From Caballeronia fortuita (GTDB taxonomy: Bacteria > Pseudomonadota > Gammaproteobacteria > Burkholderiales > Burkholderiaceae): DNA of 64,000 nucleotides. Of this stretch, positions 57,724-64,000 are shown in pieces. The notes beneath the pieces were generated by a model, which saw only the letters and a program-made list of their open reading frames with translations, did no database searches and was not told the DNA's origin. Positions within the stretch are counted from its first letter, which is position 1. The number at the start of each line of letters is the position of its first letter. The stretch is taken from the NCBI RefSeq assembly GCF_001544835.2, contig NZ_FCNX02000010.1, positions 124,001 to 188,000 on the forward strand. The letters run 5' to 3'. A program made the translations under genes and the position numbers.

Positions 57724-58173
57724 TCAGAGCGTCTCGTGCAGCTCGGCCAGCGAAAGCGTCGTCTGGAAGAGGCGCGCGAGGCTGCGGCTCGCGAATTGAT
57801 CGACGTCCGCGGGACTGACCCAGCGATACGCATCCATTTCGGGGATCATCGTGCCATCGCTATAGCGCGGAAAGTACGACTCGCACACGCAGTTCTCGAG
57901 CTGCACCTCGGCTTCGGACACGCGCACCGCGAACAGATGCAGATCCTTGTCGCGGCGATAGACGAAGCGGCCGAGATCCTTCAGCCGCTCGGCGGGCAGC
58001 ACGATGCCCGTCTCTTCGACGAGCTCGCGCAGCGCGGCCTCGCGCGGACTCTCGCCAGGGTCGGCCGCGCCCTTGGGCACGTCCCAGTGCGTGGTTTCGG
58101 TCGCGTGACACAGCAGCACGTCGCCCTGCCCGTTCAGGATGACCACGCCGCACGACACGGTGCGGGCGGTCAT
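57724..58173 (-). CDS. NUDIX hydrolase
   Basis: A 149-residue protein with a complete NUDIX box G-x5-E-x7-REL-x-EE-x-G (residues about 35-57, beginning KGAADPGE and ending EETG). It hydrolyses a nucleoside diphosphate linked to another moiety; ApnA (dinucleoside polyphosphate) or 8-oxo-nucleotide substrates are possible. WDVPKG before the box suggests the Ap4A hydrolase-like group, as inference. The start ATG 58173 is used; the longer frame runs antisense into the next gene. It is convergent with the binding-protein gene. Confidence 0.9.
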   Translation of the reverse strand: MTARTVSCGVVILNGQGDVLLCHATETTHWDVPKGAADPGESPREAALRELVEETGIVLPAERLKDLGRFVYRRDKDLHLFAVRVSEAEVQLENCVCESYFPRYSDGTMIPEMDAYRWVSPADVDQFASRSLARLFQTTLSLAELHETL

Positions 58174-58192
58174 CGATTGCTCGCTCCGGTCA

Positions 58193-58591
58193 TCACTGTT
58201 TCTTGAGCTTCCATTTGCCGTCGCTCTGCTTGCACGCAGTCGGCATCCAGGTCTGCGTCTGCCCTTTCGCAATCGCGACGAGCGTGACCTTGCGGCACTT
58301 GAGTCCGTCCGATTCGAAGGTTTCCTGCGGCGTCACCGTACCGTTGATCGGCACCGTGTTGCCCGTGCCCTTGTTGTCCCATTCGAGCGACTCGCCGTCC
58401 TTCTTCGTATTGAGTGCGATCTGCGCGGCGTTGTTGAGCGCCTGCAGGTCGCGCTGCTTCATGTACGTGATCGGCGTGTTGTTCAGGAAGCCGAGATTGG
58501 CGGAGGATGCAGTCGCGCTCACGGCGACGAGCGCGGCTGCGGCGATCGTCCGGATAGCGGCATGAGAGAGCGCTCGATCTCGAATCGGCAT
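58193..58591 (-). CDS. Exported 17-kDa surface antigen-like protein
   Basis: A 132-residue protein. A signal peptide (TIAAAALVAVSATASSA) is followed by a domain like the C-terminal half of RT0821/Lpp0805-type surface proteins: ALNTKKDGESLEWDNKGTGNTVPINGTV, then LKCRKVTLVAIAKGQTQTW and ACKQSDGKWKL. The Cys pair (CRK and ACK) is conserved in this domain. The usual Gly-zipper N-terminal part of the family is missing, so it is a short form. It is 19 bp upstream of the NUDIX gene and may be co-transcribed. Confidence 0.75.
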   Translation of the reverse strand: MPIRDRALSHAAIRTIAAAALVAVSATASSANLGFLNNTPITYMKQRDLQALNNAAQIALNTKKDGESLEWDNKGTGNTVPINGTVTPQETFESDGLKCRKVTLVAIAKGQTQTWMPTACKQSDGKWKLKKQ

Positions 58592-58691
58592 GAAGATTCT
58601 CCTCGTTGCGATGGGGTCTCGCCGACGACCGCGCGCCGGTCATCGGTGCGAACGAGGATAGCATGATGCGCGGGCCGCGCCGCGCCCCGTG

Positions 58692-60050
58692 TCAGTTTTG
58701 CGCGGCCTTCATTTCATTGATGCCGGTGCCTTTTTGCGCGTCCTTGTCCTTCGACGGATCGTAGCCGTCGGTGAGCGTGCCGAGGAACGCGACGACATCC
58801 CTGATCTCGGCTTCGTCCATCGCGGGCCTGTCACCCTTCTTGCGATCGAACGGCGGCTCGGTGTTGACGTTCTCCCAGTACTTCTTCGGCAGATCGTCGA
58901 ACTTCTGGACGGCGCCGTTCTTCGACACCGGATAGAACTTCTCGGGATTCGTATCGCGCTCGACATAGAAGCGCACGACGTCTTCGAGACGATGATAGAT
59001 GCCGTTGTGGAAGAAGGTCTTGCGCGTGGCCACGTTGCGCAGCGACGGCGTGCGGAAGATGCCGCAATACTCGTCCATGCCTTTCAGATCGCGGCGCTCG
59101 GGACCGCATGCGCCGAGATCGTGAAAGTTCGGGTCATGGTTGATCGGCAGCGCGCGGTTGCGCGGCACGCCGATCGCGATCAGGCCGAAGTCGCTGAACT
59201 GCGGCGGCGAGCCGTCCTTCGCGCGCTGGCTGATGTGGCACGACGCGCAGTTGCCCTTGCTTTCGTCGTTGAAGAGCTGCAGGCCGTGCATCTCGGCGTC
59301 GTTGAGCTTCGCGCGGCCCGCGAGGAACGCGTCGTATTTGCTCGTGTACGGGTAGAACTTCTCGGGCGATTGCTCGAACGCTTCGAGCGATTCGAGCACC
59401 GAGGCGAACGCCTTGTCGTCGCTAGCGAAGACATCGGCGCCGTAGGCCTTGCGAAAATCGTCGGCATAGGGCGACGCCTTCACGGCCGCGACGACTTTCG
59501 CAGGCGTGCTGCCCATCTCGAACGACGACAGGATCGGGATGCGCGCCTGATCCGAACCGCGATCGACGCGCCCGTCCCACGTGAGACCGCCCGTCGGGCC
59601 GGCATCGACGCTTTCGTCGCCTTCATCGTCGGAATCGTGGAAGTGGCGCGTGAATGCCGGCACCGATTGCAGATACTTCAGCGACGGCACCGCGCGAAAG
59701 CCCGGCCGGTGCATGTCGTTGCCGCCCAGTTGAACGGAGAGCGCGTTCGGCGGCCCGAACGCATGGCTCGGGCTGTGGCACGACGCGCACGCGAGCTTGC
59801 CGGAACCGGATAACGATGGATCGAAGAACAGCTTCTCGCCGAGCACCGTGATCTGCCGGACGTGCGCGAACACTTCCGCGCGCCATTGCCCATGCGGCGC
59901 GGGAGCGCCTGCGGGCGGAGTGACGTTCGACGCGTTGGACACGTTCGACGCGTTCTGCCCCGCCGCATGGGAATCGCAGCCGCTCATCGCCACGGACAAC
60001 GCGGCAAGCGTGAAAGAGCAGAGAACGAACGGCAGACGCATCGAAGACAT
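58692..60050 (-). CDS. Di-haem cytochrome c peroxidase family lipoprotein
   Basis: A 452-residue periplasmic enzyme of the CcpA/MauG type. The signal ends in a lipobox (SVAMSGC, Cys25). Haem-binding CASCH motifs are at residues 88-92 and 268-272; the N-terminal region GEKLFFDPSLSGSGKLACASCHSP and LRNVATRKTFFHNGIYHRLEDVVRFY are family hallmarks. It reduces H2O2 with electrons from cytochrome c, or may act as a MauG-like oxidase. Start ATG 60050; ATG 60041 (MRLPF) is an alternative. Divergent from the phosphoesterase gene. Confidence 0.9.
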   Translation of the reverse strand: MSSMRLPFVLCSFTLAALSVAMSGCDSHAAGQNASNVSNASNVTPPAGAPAPHGQWRAEVFAHVRQITVLGEKLFFDPSLSGSGKLACASCHSPSHAFGPPNALSVQLGGNDMHRPGFRAVPSLKYLQSVPAFTRHFHDSDDEGDESVDAGPTGGLTWDGRVDRGSDQARIPILSSFEMGSTPAKVVAAVKASPYADDFRKAYGADVFASDDKAFASVLESLEAFEQSPEKFYPYTSKYDAFLAGRAKLNDAEMHGLQLFNDESKGNCASCHISQRAKDGSPPQFSDFGLIAIGVPRNRALPINHDPNFHDLGACGPERRDLKGMDEYCGIFRTPSLRNVATRKTFFHNGIYHRLEDVVRFYVERDTNPEKFYPVSKNGAVQKFDDLPKKYWENVNTEPPFDRKKGDRPAMDEAEIRDVVAFLGTLTDGYDPSKDKDAQKGTGINEMKAAQN

Positions 60051-60170
60051 GGACGTGGCGCATCGGAATCGAAAGATGCCGAAGCGTATGTCAGACGCGT
60101 GTCTTCCATGTGACAGCAGCCGATGCTTTCAGATCGGCTCGCGCGATCCGAAGTTTATTAAGCAAACATT

Positions 60171-60202
60171 ACGCAAACGAAAGCGTTATTACACGCTTGC
60201 GT
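60171..60202. promoter_or_regulatory. Inverted repeat in the divergent promoter region of acpA-type gene and di-haem peroxidase
   Basis: ACGCAA ... TTGCGT (60171-60176 with 60197-60202) encloses AAGCG-TTATTACA-CGCTT (60181-60185 with 60194-60198). A further TTGCGT occurs 4 bp downstream. It could be an operator for one or both genes. The region is A/T-richer than average. No regulator is assigned. Confidence 0.35.
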
Positions 60203-60299
60203 CAACTTGCGTTGCGACACTGCGCACGCCGGCGATCAAAGGCTCATTCGACGATGACTCCGCGCCGTGCGCCGGTCCCCAACACAAGAGAGATCCTCA

Positions 60300-61871
60300 A
60301 TGAACAAGAAACTCGTTTGCGCGGTGCTGCTCGCGGCCACTGCCGCATTCGGCCTCTACGCATGCGGTGGCGACGACCATCACGACAGCAGCGATATTTC
60401 CTCGGTGAAGAACGTCGTCGTGATCTACGCGGAAAACCGCAGCTTCGACAATCTGTACGGGCATTTCCCCGGCGCGAACGGACTGCAGAACGTGACGGCG
60501 GCAAGCGCGCAGCAGCTCGACCGCGACGGCAGCGTGCTGCCGACCTTGCCGACGATCTGGACCGGCCTGACGGCGACGGGCGTGACGCCGGCGATCACCG
60601 CGGCGATGACGACGAACATGCCGAACGCGCCGTTCGCGATCGACGATCCGAAGGGCTTCAACATCCAGCTCAACGTCACCACGCGCGATCTGTATCACCG
60701 CTTTTACGAGAACCAGATGCAGATCGACGGCGGCAAGAACGACAAGTTCGCCGCATGGGGCGATTCGGGCGCGCTCGTGATGGGCCACTACGACACGCCG
60801 CCGGACAAGCTGCCGCTCTACAAGATCGCGCAGCAATACACGCTCGCGGACAACTTCTTCATGGGCGCGTTCGGCGGTTCGTTCCTGAATCACCAATGGC
60901 TCGTCTGCGCGTGCACGCCGGTCTACCCGAACGCGGACAAGAGCGTCGCGTCCGGTTCGATATCGGCCGTCAATGCCGATGGCGTGTCGCTCAAGCTCAA
61001 GACCAATCCGCCGCCTTCGGCGCTCACCGGTTCCGCCGATGCGCAGTTCGTGAATTCGGGCACGCTCACGCCCGACTTCTACGCGGTCAACACGATGCAG
61101 CCGCCGTATCAGCCGAGCGGCAACCCGGCGCCCGCCGGCGTCGATCCGGCGCTCGGCGATGCGACCAAGGCCAACACGCTGCCGCCGCAGACGCAGCAGC
61201 ACATCGGCGATCTGCTCAACAGCGCGGGCGTGAGCTGGGCGTGGTACGGCGGCTCGTGGGGCGCGGCGCTGGCGAACCGCTCGGTCATCAACGGCGCGGT
61301 CAACGTGGTGCCCGACTTCCAGACGCACCATCAGCCGTTCAACTACTTCGCCGACCTCGCGCCGGGCACGGCCAATCGCGCGCAGCATCTGCTCGACGGC
61401 GGCACGAACGGCTCGGAGTTCATCAAGGCGATCGATGCCGGCACGCTGCCGCAAGTCGCGTTCTACAAGCCGCAGGGCAACCTGAACGAGCACGCGGGCT
61501 ATACCGACGTCGCGCAAGGCGATCAGCACATCGCCGATCTGATCTCGCATCTGCAGAAGAGCCCGCAGTGGAACAACATGGTCGTCGTCGTGACCTACGA
61601 TGAAAACGGCGGCTTCTGGGATCACGTCGCGCCGCCGAAGGGCGACCGCTGGGGTCCGGGCACGCGTATTCCTGCGCTCATCATTTCGCCTTACGCGAAG
61701 AAGGGCTTCGTCGATCACACGCAATACGACACGACGTCGATCCTTCGCTTCATCACGAAGCGCTTCAACCTGCCGTCGCTGCCGGGCCTGACGGCGCGCG
61801 ACGCCGCGCTGGTGTCGAACGGCGCGCAGAAGATGGGCGATCTGACCAACGCGCTCGACTTCTCGCAGTAA
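60300..61871 (+). CDS. AcpA-type acid phosphatase / phosphoesterase, exported lipoprotein
   Basis: A 523-residue member of the phosphoesterase family that includes Francisella AcpA and phospholipase C. The signal ends in a lipobox-like LYACGGD (Cys21). VVVIYAENRSFDNLYGHFPGANG carries the metal/nucleophile-type site (ENRSFDNL), FGGSFLNHQWLVCACTP and VVVTYDENGGFWDHVAPP the distal metal ligands. AcpA differs from PLC-type members by lacking the C-terminal DUF756 domains, as here. Substrate breadth is unknown. The gene ends at a strong terminator. Confidence 0.88.
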   Translation: MNKKLVCAVLLAATAAFGLYACGGDDHHDSSDISSVKNVVVIYAENRSFDNLYGHFPGANGLQNVTAASAQQLDRDGSVLPTLPTIWTGLTATGVTPAITAAMTTNMPNAPFAIDDPKGFNIQLNVTTRDLYHRFYENQMQIDGGKNDKFAAWGDSGALVMGHYDTPPDKLPLYKIAQQYTLADNFFMGAFGGSFLNHQWLVCACTPVYPNADKSVASGSISAVNADGVSLKLKTNPPPSALTGSADAQFVNSGTLTPDFYAVNTMQPPYQPSGNPAPAGVDPALGDATKANTLPPQTQQHIGDLLNSAGVSWAWYGGSWGAALANRSVINGAVNVVPDFQTHHQPFNYFADLAPGTANRAQHLLDGGTNGSEFIKAIDAGTLPQVAFYKPQGNLNEHAGYTDVAQGDQHIADLISHLQKSPQWNNMVVVVTYDENGGFWDHVAPPKGDRWGPGTRIPALIISPYAKKGFVDHTQYDTTSILRFITKRFNLPSLPGLTARDAALVSNGAQKMGDLTNALDFSQ

Positions 61872-61892
61872 GCATCACGCAGACGTTGCCAT

Positions 61893-61933
61893 GAAACGGG
61901 CCGCGGTTCATCGAACCGCGGCCCGTTTCTTTT
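61893..61933. terminator. Rho-independent terminator between the phosphoesterase and gntR genes
   Basis: A perfect 17-bp stem GAAACGGGCCGCGGTTC / GAACCGCGGCCCGTTTC with loop ATC, followed by TTTT. It lies 21 bp after the phosphoesterase stop and also just after the stop of the convergent GntR gene, so it can serve both. Confidence 0.95.
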
Positions 61934-61941
61934 GCCGATGT

Positions 61942-62643
61942 TCACGCGTGCGCGAAGAGCGTCGCGAGATCGTTGGTGCGCGCCTCGCCCGCCTGCGCGA
62001 GCACGCGCGCTTCGAGTTCGTCGATATGCGTGCGCATCGCCGTGAGCGCGGCGGGCAGCTTGCCGTTTTCGAGCGCATCGACGAGCCGGCCATGTTCATC
62101 CGATGAACAGTTCGACAGCTTCGACGGATCGAAGAGCGCCTTGTACAGCTCGGTCTTCGCGACCAGTTTCGCGAGGAACGCCTGCACGTCCGGTGCGCCC
62201 GCTAGCTGCGCGAGCAGCACATGAAAGTCACCTGCGAGACGCACGCACTCGGCCACGTTCCCCGACTTCAATGCGCGCTGTTCGGCCTTCACGTGGGCAC
62301 GCAGCGCGCGCAGCGCCCGCGCGTTCAGCGCGCCGCACAACGACGCGACGATGCCCGCCTCCACCACTTGCCGCGCGCGATACGCCTCGCGGATATCGGC
62401 GGGCGTCGGCGACGGTACGAACGCGCCGCGATTCGCCTCCAGCGTGAGCTTGCCTTCCGCGCCGAGCCGCGCGAGCACCTTGCGGATCGTGCCGCGCGTG
62501 CAGTCGAACGCGGCGGCGAGCTCCCGTTCGACGAGCTGCGCGCCGGGCGCGAGCTTGCCCTGCAGGAGCGCCGACGCGATGGCCGCGTAGACGCGCTCGT
62601 CAGCGGAAATATCGTTCGATGATGTGCCGATGCGCGATGCCAT
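61942..62643 (-). CDS. GntR family regulator, FCD (FadR-type) subgroup
   Basis: A 233-residue regulator. The winged helix lies in residues 15-75 (VYAAIASALLQGKLAPGAQLVERELAAAF, then GTIRKVLARLGAEGKLTL and NRGAFV), and the C-terminal FCD ligand-binding domain is helical with possible metal ligands in FHVLLAQLAG and HGRLVDALENG. It is divergent from a CynX-type MFS gene, and the two palindromes between them (62719-62751) are probable binding sites. The ligand is unknown. Confidence 0.9.
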   Translation of the reverse strand: MASRIGTSSNDISADERVYAAIASALLQGKLAPGAQLVERELAAAFDCTRGTIRKVLARLGAEGKLTLEANRGAFVPSPTPADIREAYRARQVVEAGIVASLCGALNARALRALRAHVKAEQRALKSGNVAECVRLAGDFHVLLAQLAGAPDVQAFLAKLVAKTELYKALFDPSKLSNCSSDEHGRLVDALENGKLPAALTAMRTHIDELEARVLAQAGEARTNDLATLFAHA

Positions 62644-62718
62644 GATGCCCGCCGTGTTGCGATGAACCGCATTGTAGCGAGCCCGCGCGAATCCGGTCTA
62701 TTCGCGCGGGCGAATATC

Positions 62719-62751
62719 TGGTTGACCAAATATCTATAAAATGGTCAACCA
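62719..62751. promoter_or_regulatory. Twin GntR-type operators between gntR and the MFS gene
   Basis: TGGTTGACCA (62719-62728) and TGGTCAACCA (62742-62751) are perfect inverted copies and each fits the FCD-GntR TGGT-N-ACCA pattern. They flank a TATAAA at 62735-62740. The layout suggests cooperative repression of both divergent promoters. Confidence 0.75.
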
Positions 62752-62781
62752 AAACGTCGCGCGCCAGGAGGATCGCATCGC

Positions 62782-64000
62782 ATGAAAACATCCAACTTCG
62801 CGTGGCTCGCAGTGATCGTCGCCATTGGACTGAATCTGCGGCCGCTGCTCACCTCGATCAGCCCGCTGATGGGCGTGATCCTGCACGCGACGGGCTTGTC
62901 GTTTCGCGGCGCGTCGATGCTGACCGGCCTGCCCGTCGTCGCGATGGGTTTGTGCGCGTTCGGCGCGAGCGCGCTGTCACGCTCGATGGGCAATGCGCGC
63001 GGCGTCGCGCTCGGGCTGATCGCGATCGTCGCGGCGTGCGCGGCGCGGCTCGTCGCCGGGAACGCCGCGGCGCTCATCGCGAGCGCGGCGGTCGCAGGCA
63101 CGGGCGTCGCGGTCATTCAGGCGCTGTTGCCCGGCGTGATGAAGACGCGCTTCGCCGCGCGCCTGCCCTTCGCGATGGGCCTCTATTCCGCGTCGATCAT
63201 GGCGGGCGGCGGGCTCGGCGCGAGCATCACGCCGGCGCTCGCGTCGCACGTGTCGTGGCAGGCGGGGCTCGCGTTCTGGGCCATGCCCGCGCTCGTCGCG
63301 CTCGCGTTATGGATGCTTCTGATGCGCGCCGATGCGCCGCCGCGCGCCGTATCGGCACGTGACGCGCAACCTGCGCCTTCGCTCTTTCGCAATCGCCGCG
63401 CGTGGACGCTCGGCATTTTCTTCGGGCTCGTCAACGGCGGCTATACGAGCCTCGTCGCGTGGATGCCCGCGTATTACCAGCAACTCGGACGCGGCGTGAC
63501 CGAGAGTGGCGCGCTGCTCGCGATGCTCACGGTGTTCCAGGCATCGTCCGCGCTGCTGCTGCCGATGGCGGCGGCGAAGTTCGGACGCGGCAAGGACCGC
63601 CGTCCGTGGATCGCGCTCGGGCTCGTGGCGCAGCTTGCGGGCTTCGCGCTTTTGCTCGCCGCGCCGCTGGCCTCGCCGCTCGCGGTCGTCGCGTTGCTCG
63701 GCGGCGGGCTCGGCGGCGTGTTTGCGCTCTCGCTCGTGCTGACGCTCGATCACGCCGACGATCCCGGCCTCGCCGCGCGCCTCGTCGCGTTCGTGCAGGG
63801 CGTGGGGTTCGTCATCGCGGCGCTGGCGCCGGTCGTCGCGGGCGTGGTGCGAGACGTGAGCGGCGGCTTTTCGATGTCGTGGATGATGCTTGCCGCGAGC
63901 CTCATCGCGATGATCGCGCTCAATGCCGTGTTCGGGCCGCGCAGTTACGCGCGTGCGATGCGCTCCGCCGTGTTCAGCGAACCGCGTGACACGCGAAGAA
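62782..64000 (+). CDS. MFS transporter of the CynX/NimT type, 3'-truncated
   Basis: About 406 residues of an MFS protein that has no stop before the window ends. The CynX/YeaN hallmark is IGLNLRPLLTSISPLMGVI at residues about 14-32, then TGLPVVAMGLCAFGASAL, LLPGVMKTRFAARLPFAMGLYSASIMAGGGLGAS and VFALSLVLTLDHADDP. CynX and related proteins move cyanate, nitroimidazoles or small organic anions; the substrate here is unknown. The ATG at 62782 follows AGGAGGATCG with good spacing. Regulation by the divergent GntR is likely. Confidence 0.9.
   Translation, partial: MKTSNFAWLAVIVAIGLNLRPLLTSISPLMGVILHATGLSFRGASMLTGLPVVAMGLCAFGASALSRSMGNARGVALGLIAIVAACAARLVAGNAAALIASAAVAGTGVAVIQALLPGVMKTRFAARLPFAMGLYSASIMAGGGLGASITPALASHVSWQAGLAFWAMPALVALALWMLLMRADAPPRAVSARDAQPAPSLFRNRRAWTLGIFFGLVNGGYTSLVAWMPAYYQQLGRGVTESGALLAMLTVFQASSALLLPMAAAKFGRGKDRRPWIALGLVAQLAGFALLLAAPLASPLAVVALLGGGLGGVFALSLVLTLDHADDPGLAARLVAFVQGVGFVIAALAPVVAGVVRDVSGGFSMSWMMLAASLIAMIALNAVFGPRSYARAMRSAVFSEPRDTRR

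Overview
The window is GC-rich, densely coding DNA with strong G/C preference at third codon positions. Gene content and protein sequences point to a betaproteobacterium of the Burkholderiaceae, in the Burkholderia / Paraburkholderia / Caballeronia group. This is inferred from families and style, not from a database search. It looks like ordinary chromosome: several core housekeeping genes (valS, alaS, glnS, galU, uvrD) lie among catabolic and transport modules. I see no phage, insertion sequence, CRISPR array, tRNA or rRNA.

Layout. 1-3.9 kb: the end of a LOG-family phosphoribohydrolase, a short-chain dehydrogenase, a DUF5672 protein, then a minus-strand run of DUF924, AlaX (Ala-tRNA editing) and a group II truncated haemoglobin. 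3.9-7.7 kb: a large FtsX-type permease with no ATPase beside it, a DUF4126 membrane protein, and an SMR guanidinium exporter under a clear guanidine-II riboswitch. 7.9-10.5 kb: a cyanide-insensitive-type bd quinol oxidase (cioAB) preceded by a possible leader peptide. 10.5-19.1 kb: a secreted peroxiredoxin, then signalling genes (EAL-HDOD, GGDEF-EAL, HDOD-GAF and a methyl-accepting chemotaxis protein). 19.5-26.7 kb: a fosmidomycin-resistance-type MFS exporter, propionyl-CoA synthetase, a Fur-box-controlled small operon of unknown function with an apparent frameshift, an MTA/SAH nucleosidase and a UvrD helicase. 26.9-31 kb: valS, galU and a TusA-like protein.

31-43 kb is a myo-inositol catabolism cluster. 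An RpiR-type regulator and two Gfo/Idh/MocA dehydrogenases diverge from an ABC importer (binding protein, permease, single-domain ATPase) followed by iolC-DUF2090, iolD, iolE and iolB. The shared intergenic region holds a GGAA-N6-TTCC palindrome matching the site described for IolR of Sinorhizobium. Convergent to it is a likely seven-gene minus-strand operon (43-49.2 kb): threonine aldolase, Fe-type alcohol dehydrogenase, thioesterase and LivHMGF. Its LivF has Arg instead of Lys in the Walker A motif, and no binding protein is encoded with it.

49.6-50.4 kb is non-coding and holds two 211-bp inverted arms around a 219-bp centre. A short relative of the arm end sits between iolD and iolE. At both places the top strand changes from G/T-rich on the left to A/C-rich on the right, reaching into neighbouring genes. 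50.4-64 kb: alaS, a CaiB-type CoA transferase, a glycine-zipper lipoprotein, glnS, a GltI-type binding protein, a NUDIX hydrolase, a 17-kDa-antigen-like protein, a di-haem peroxidase divergent from an AcpA-type phosphoesterase, and a GntR regulator divergent from a CynX-type MFS transporter that runs off the window, with twin palindromic operators between them.
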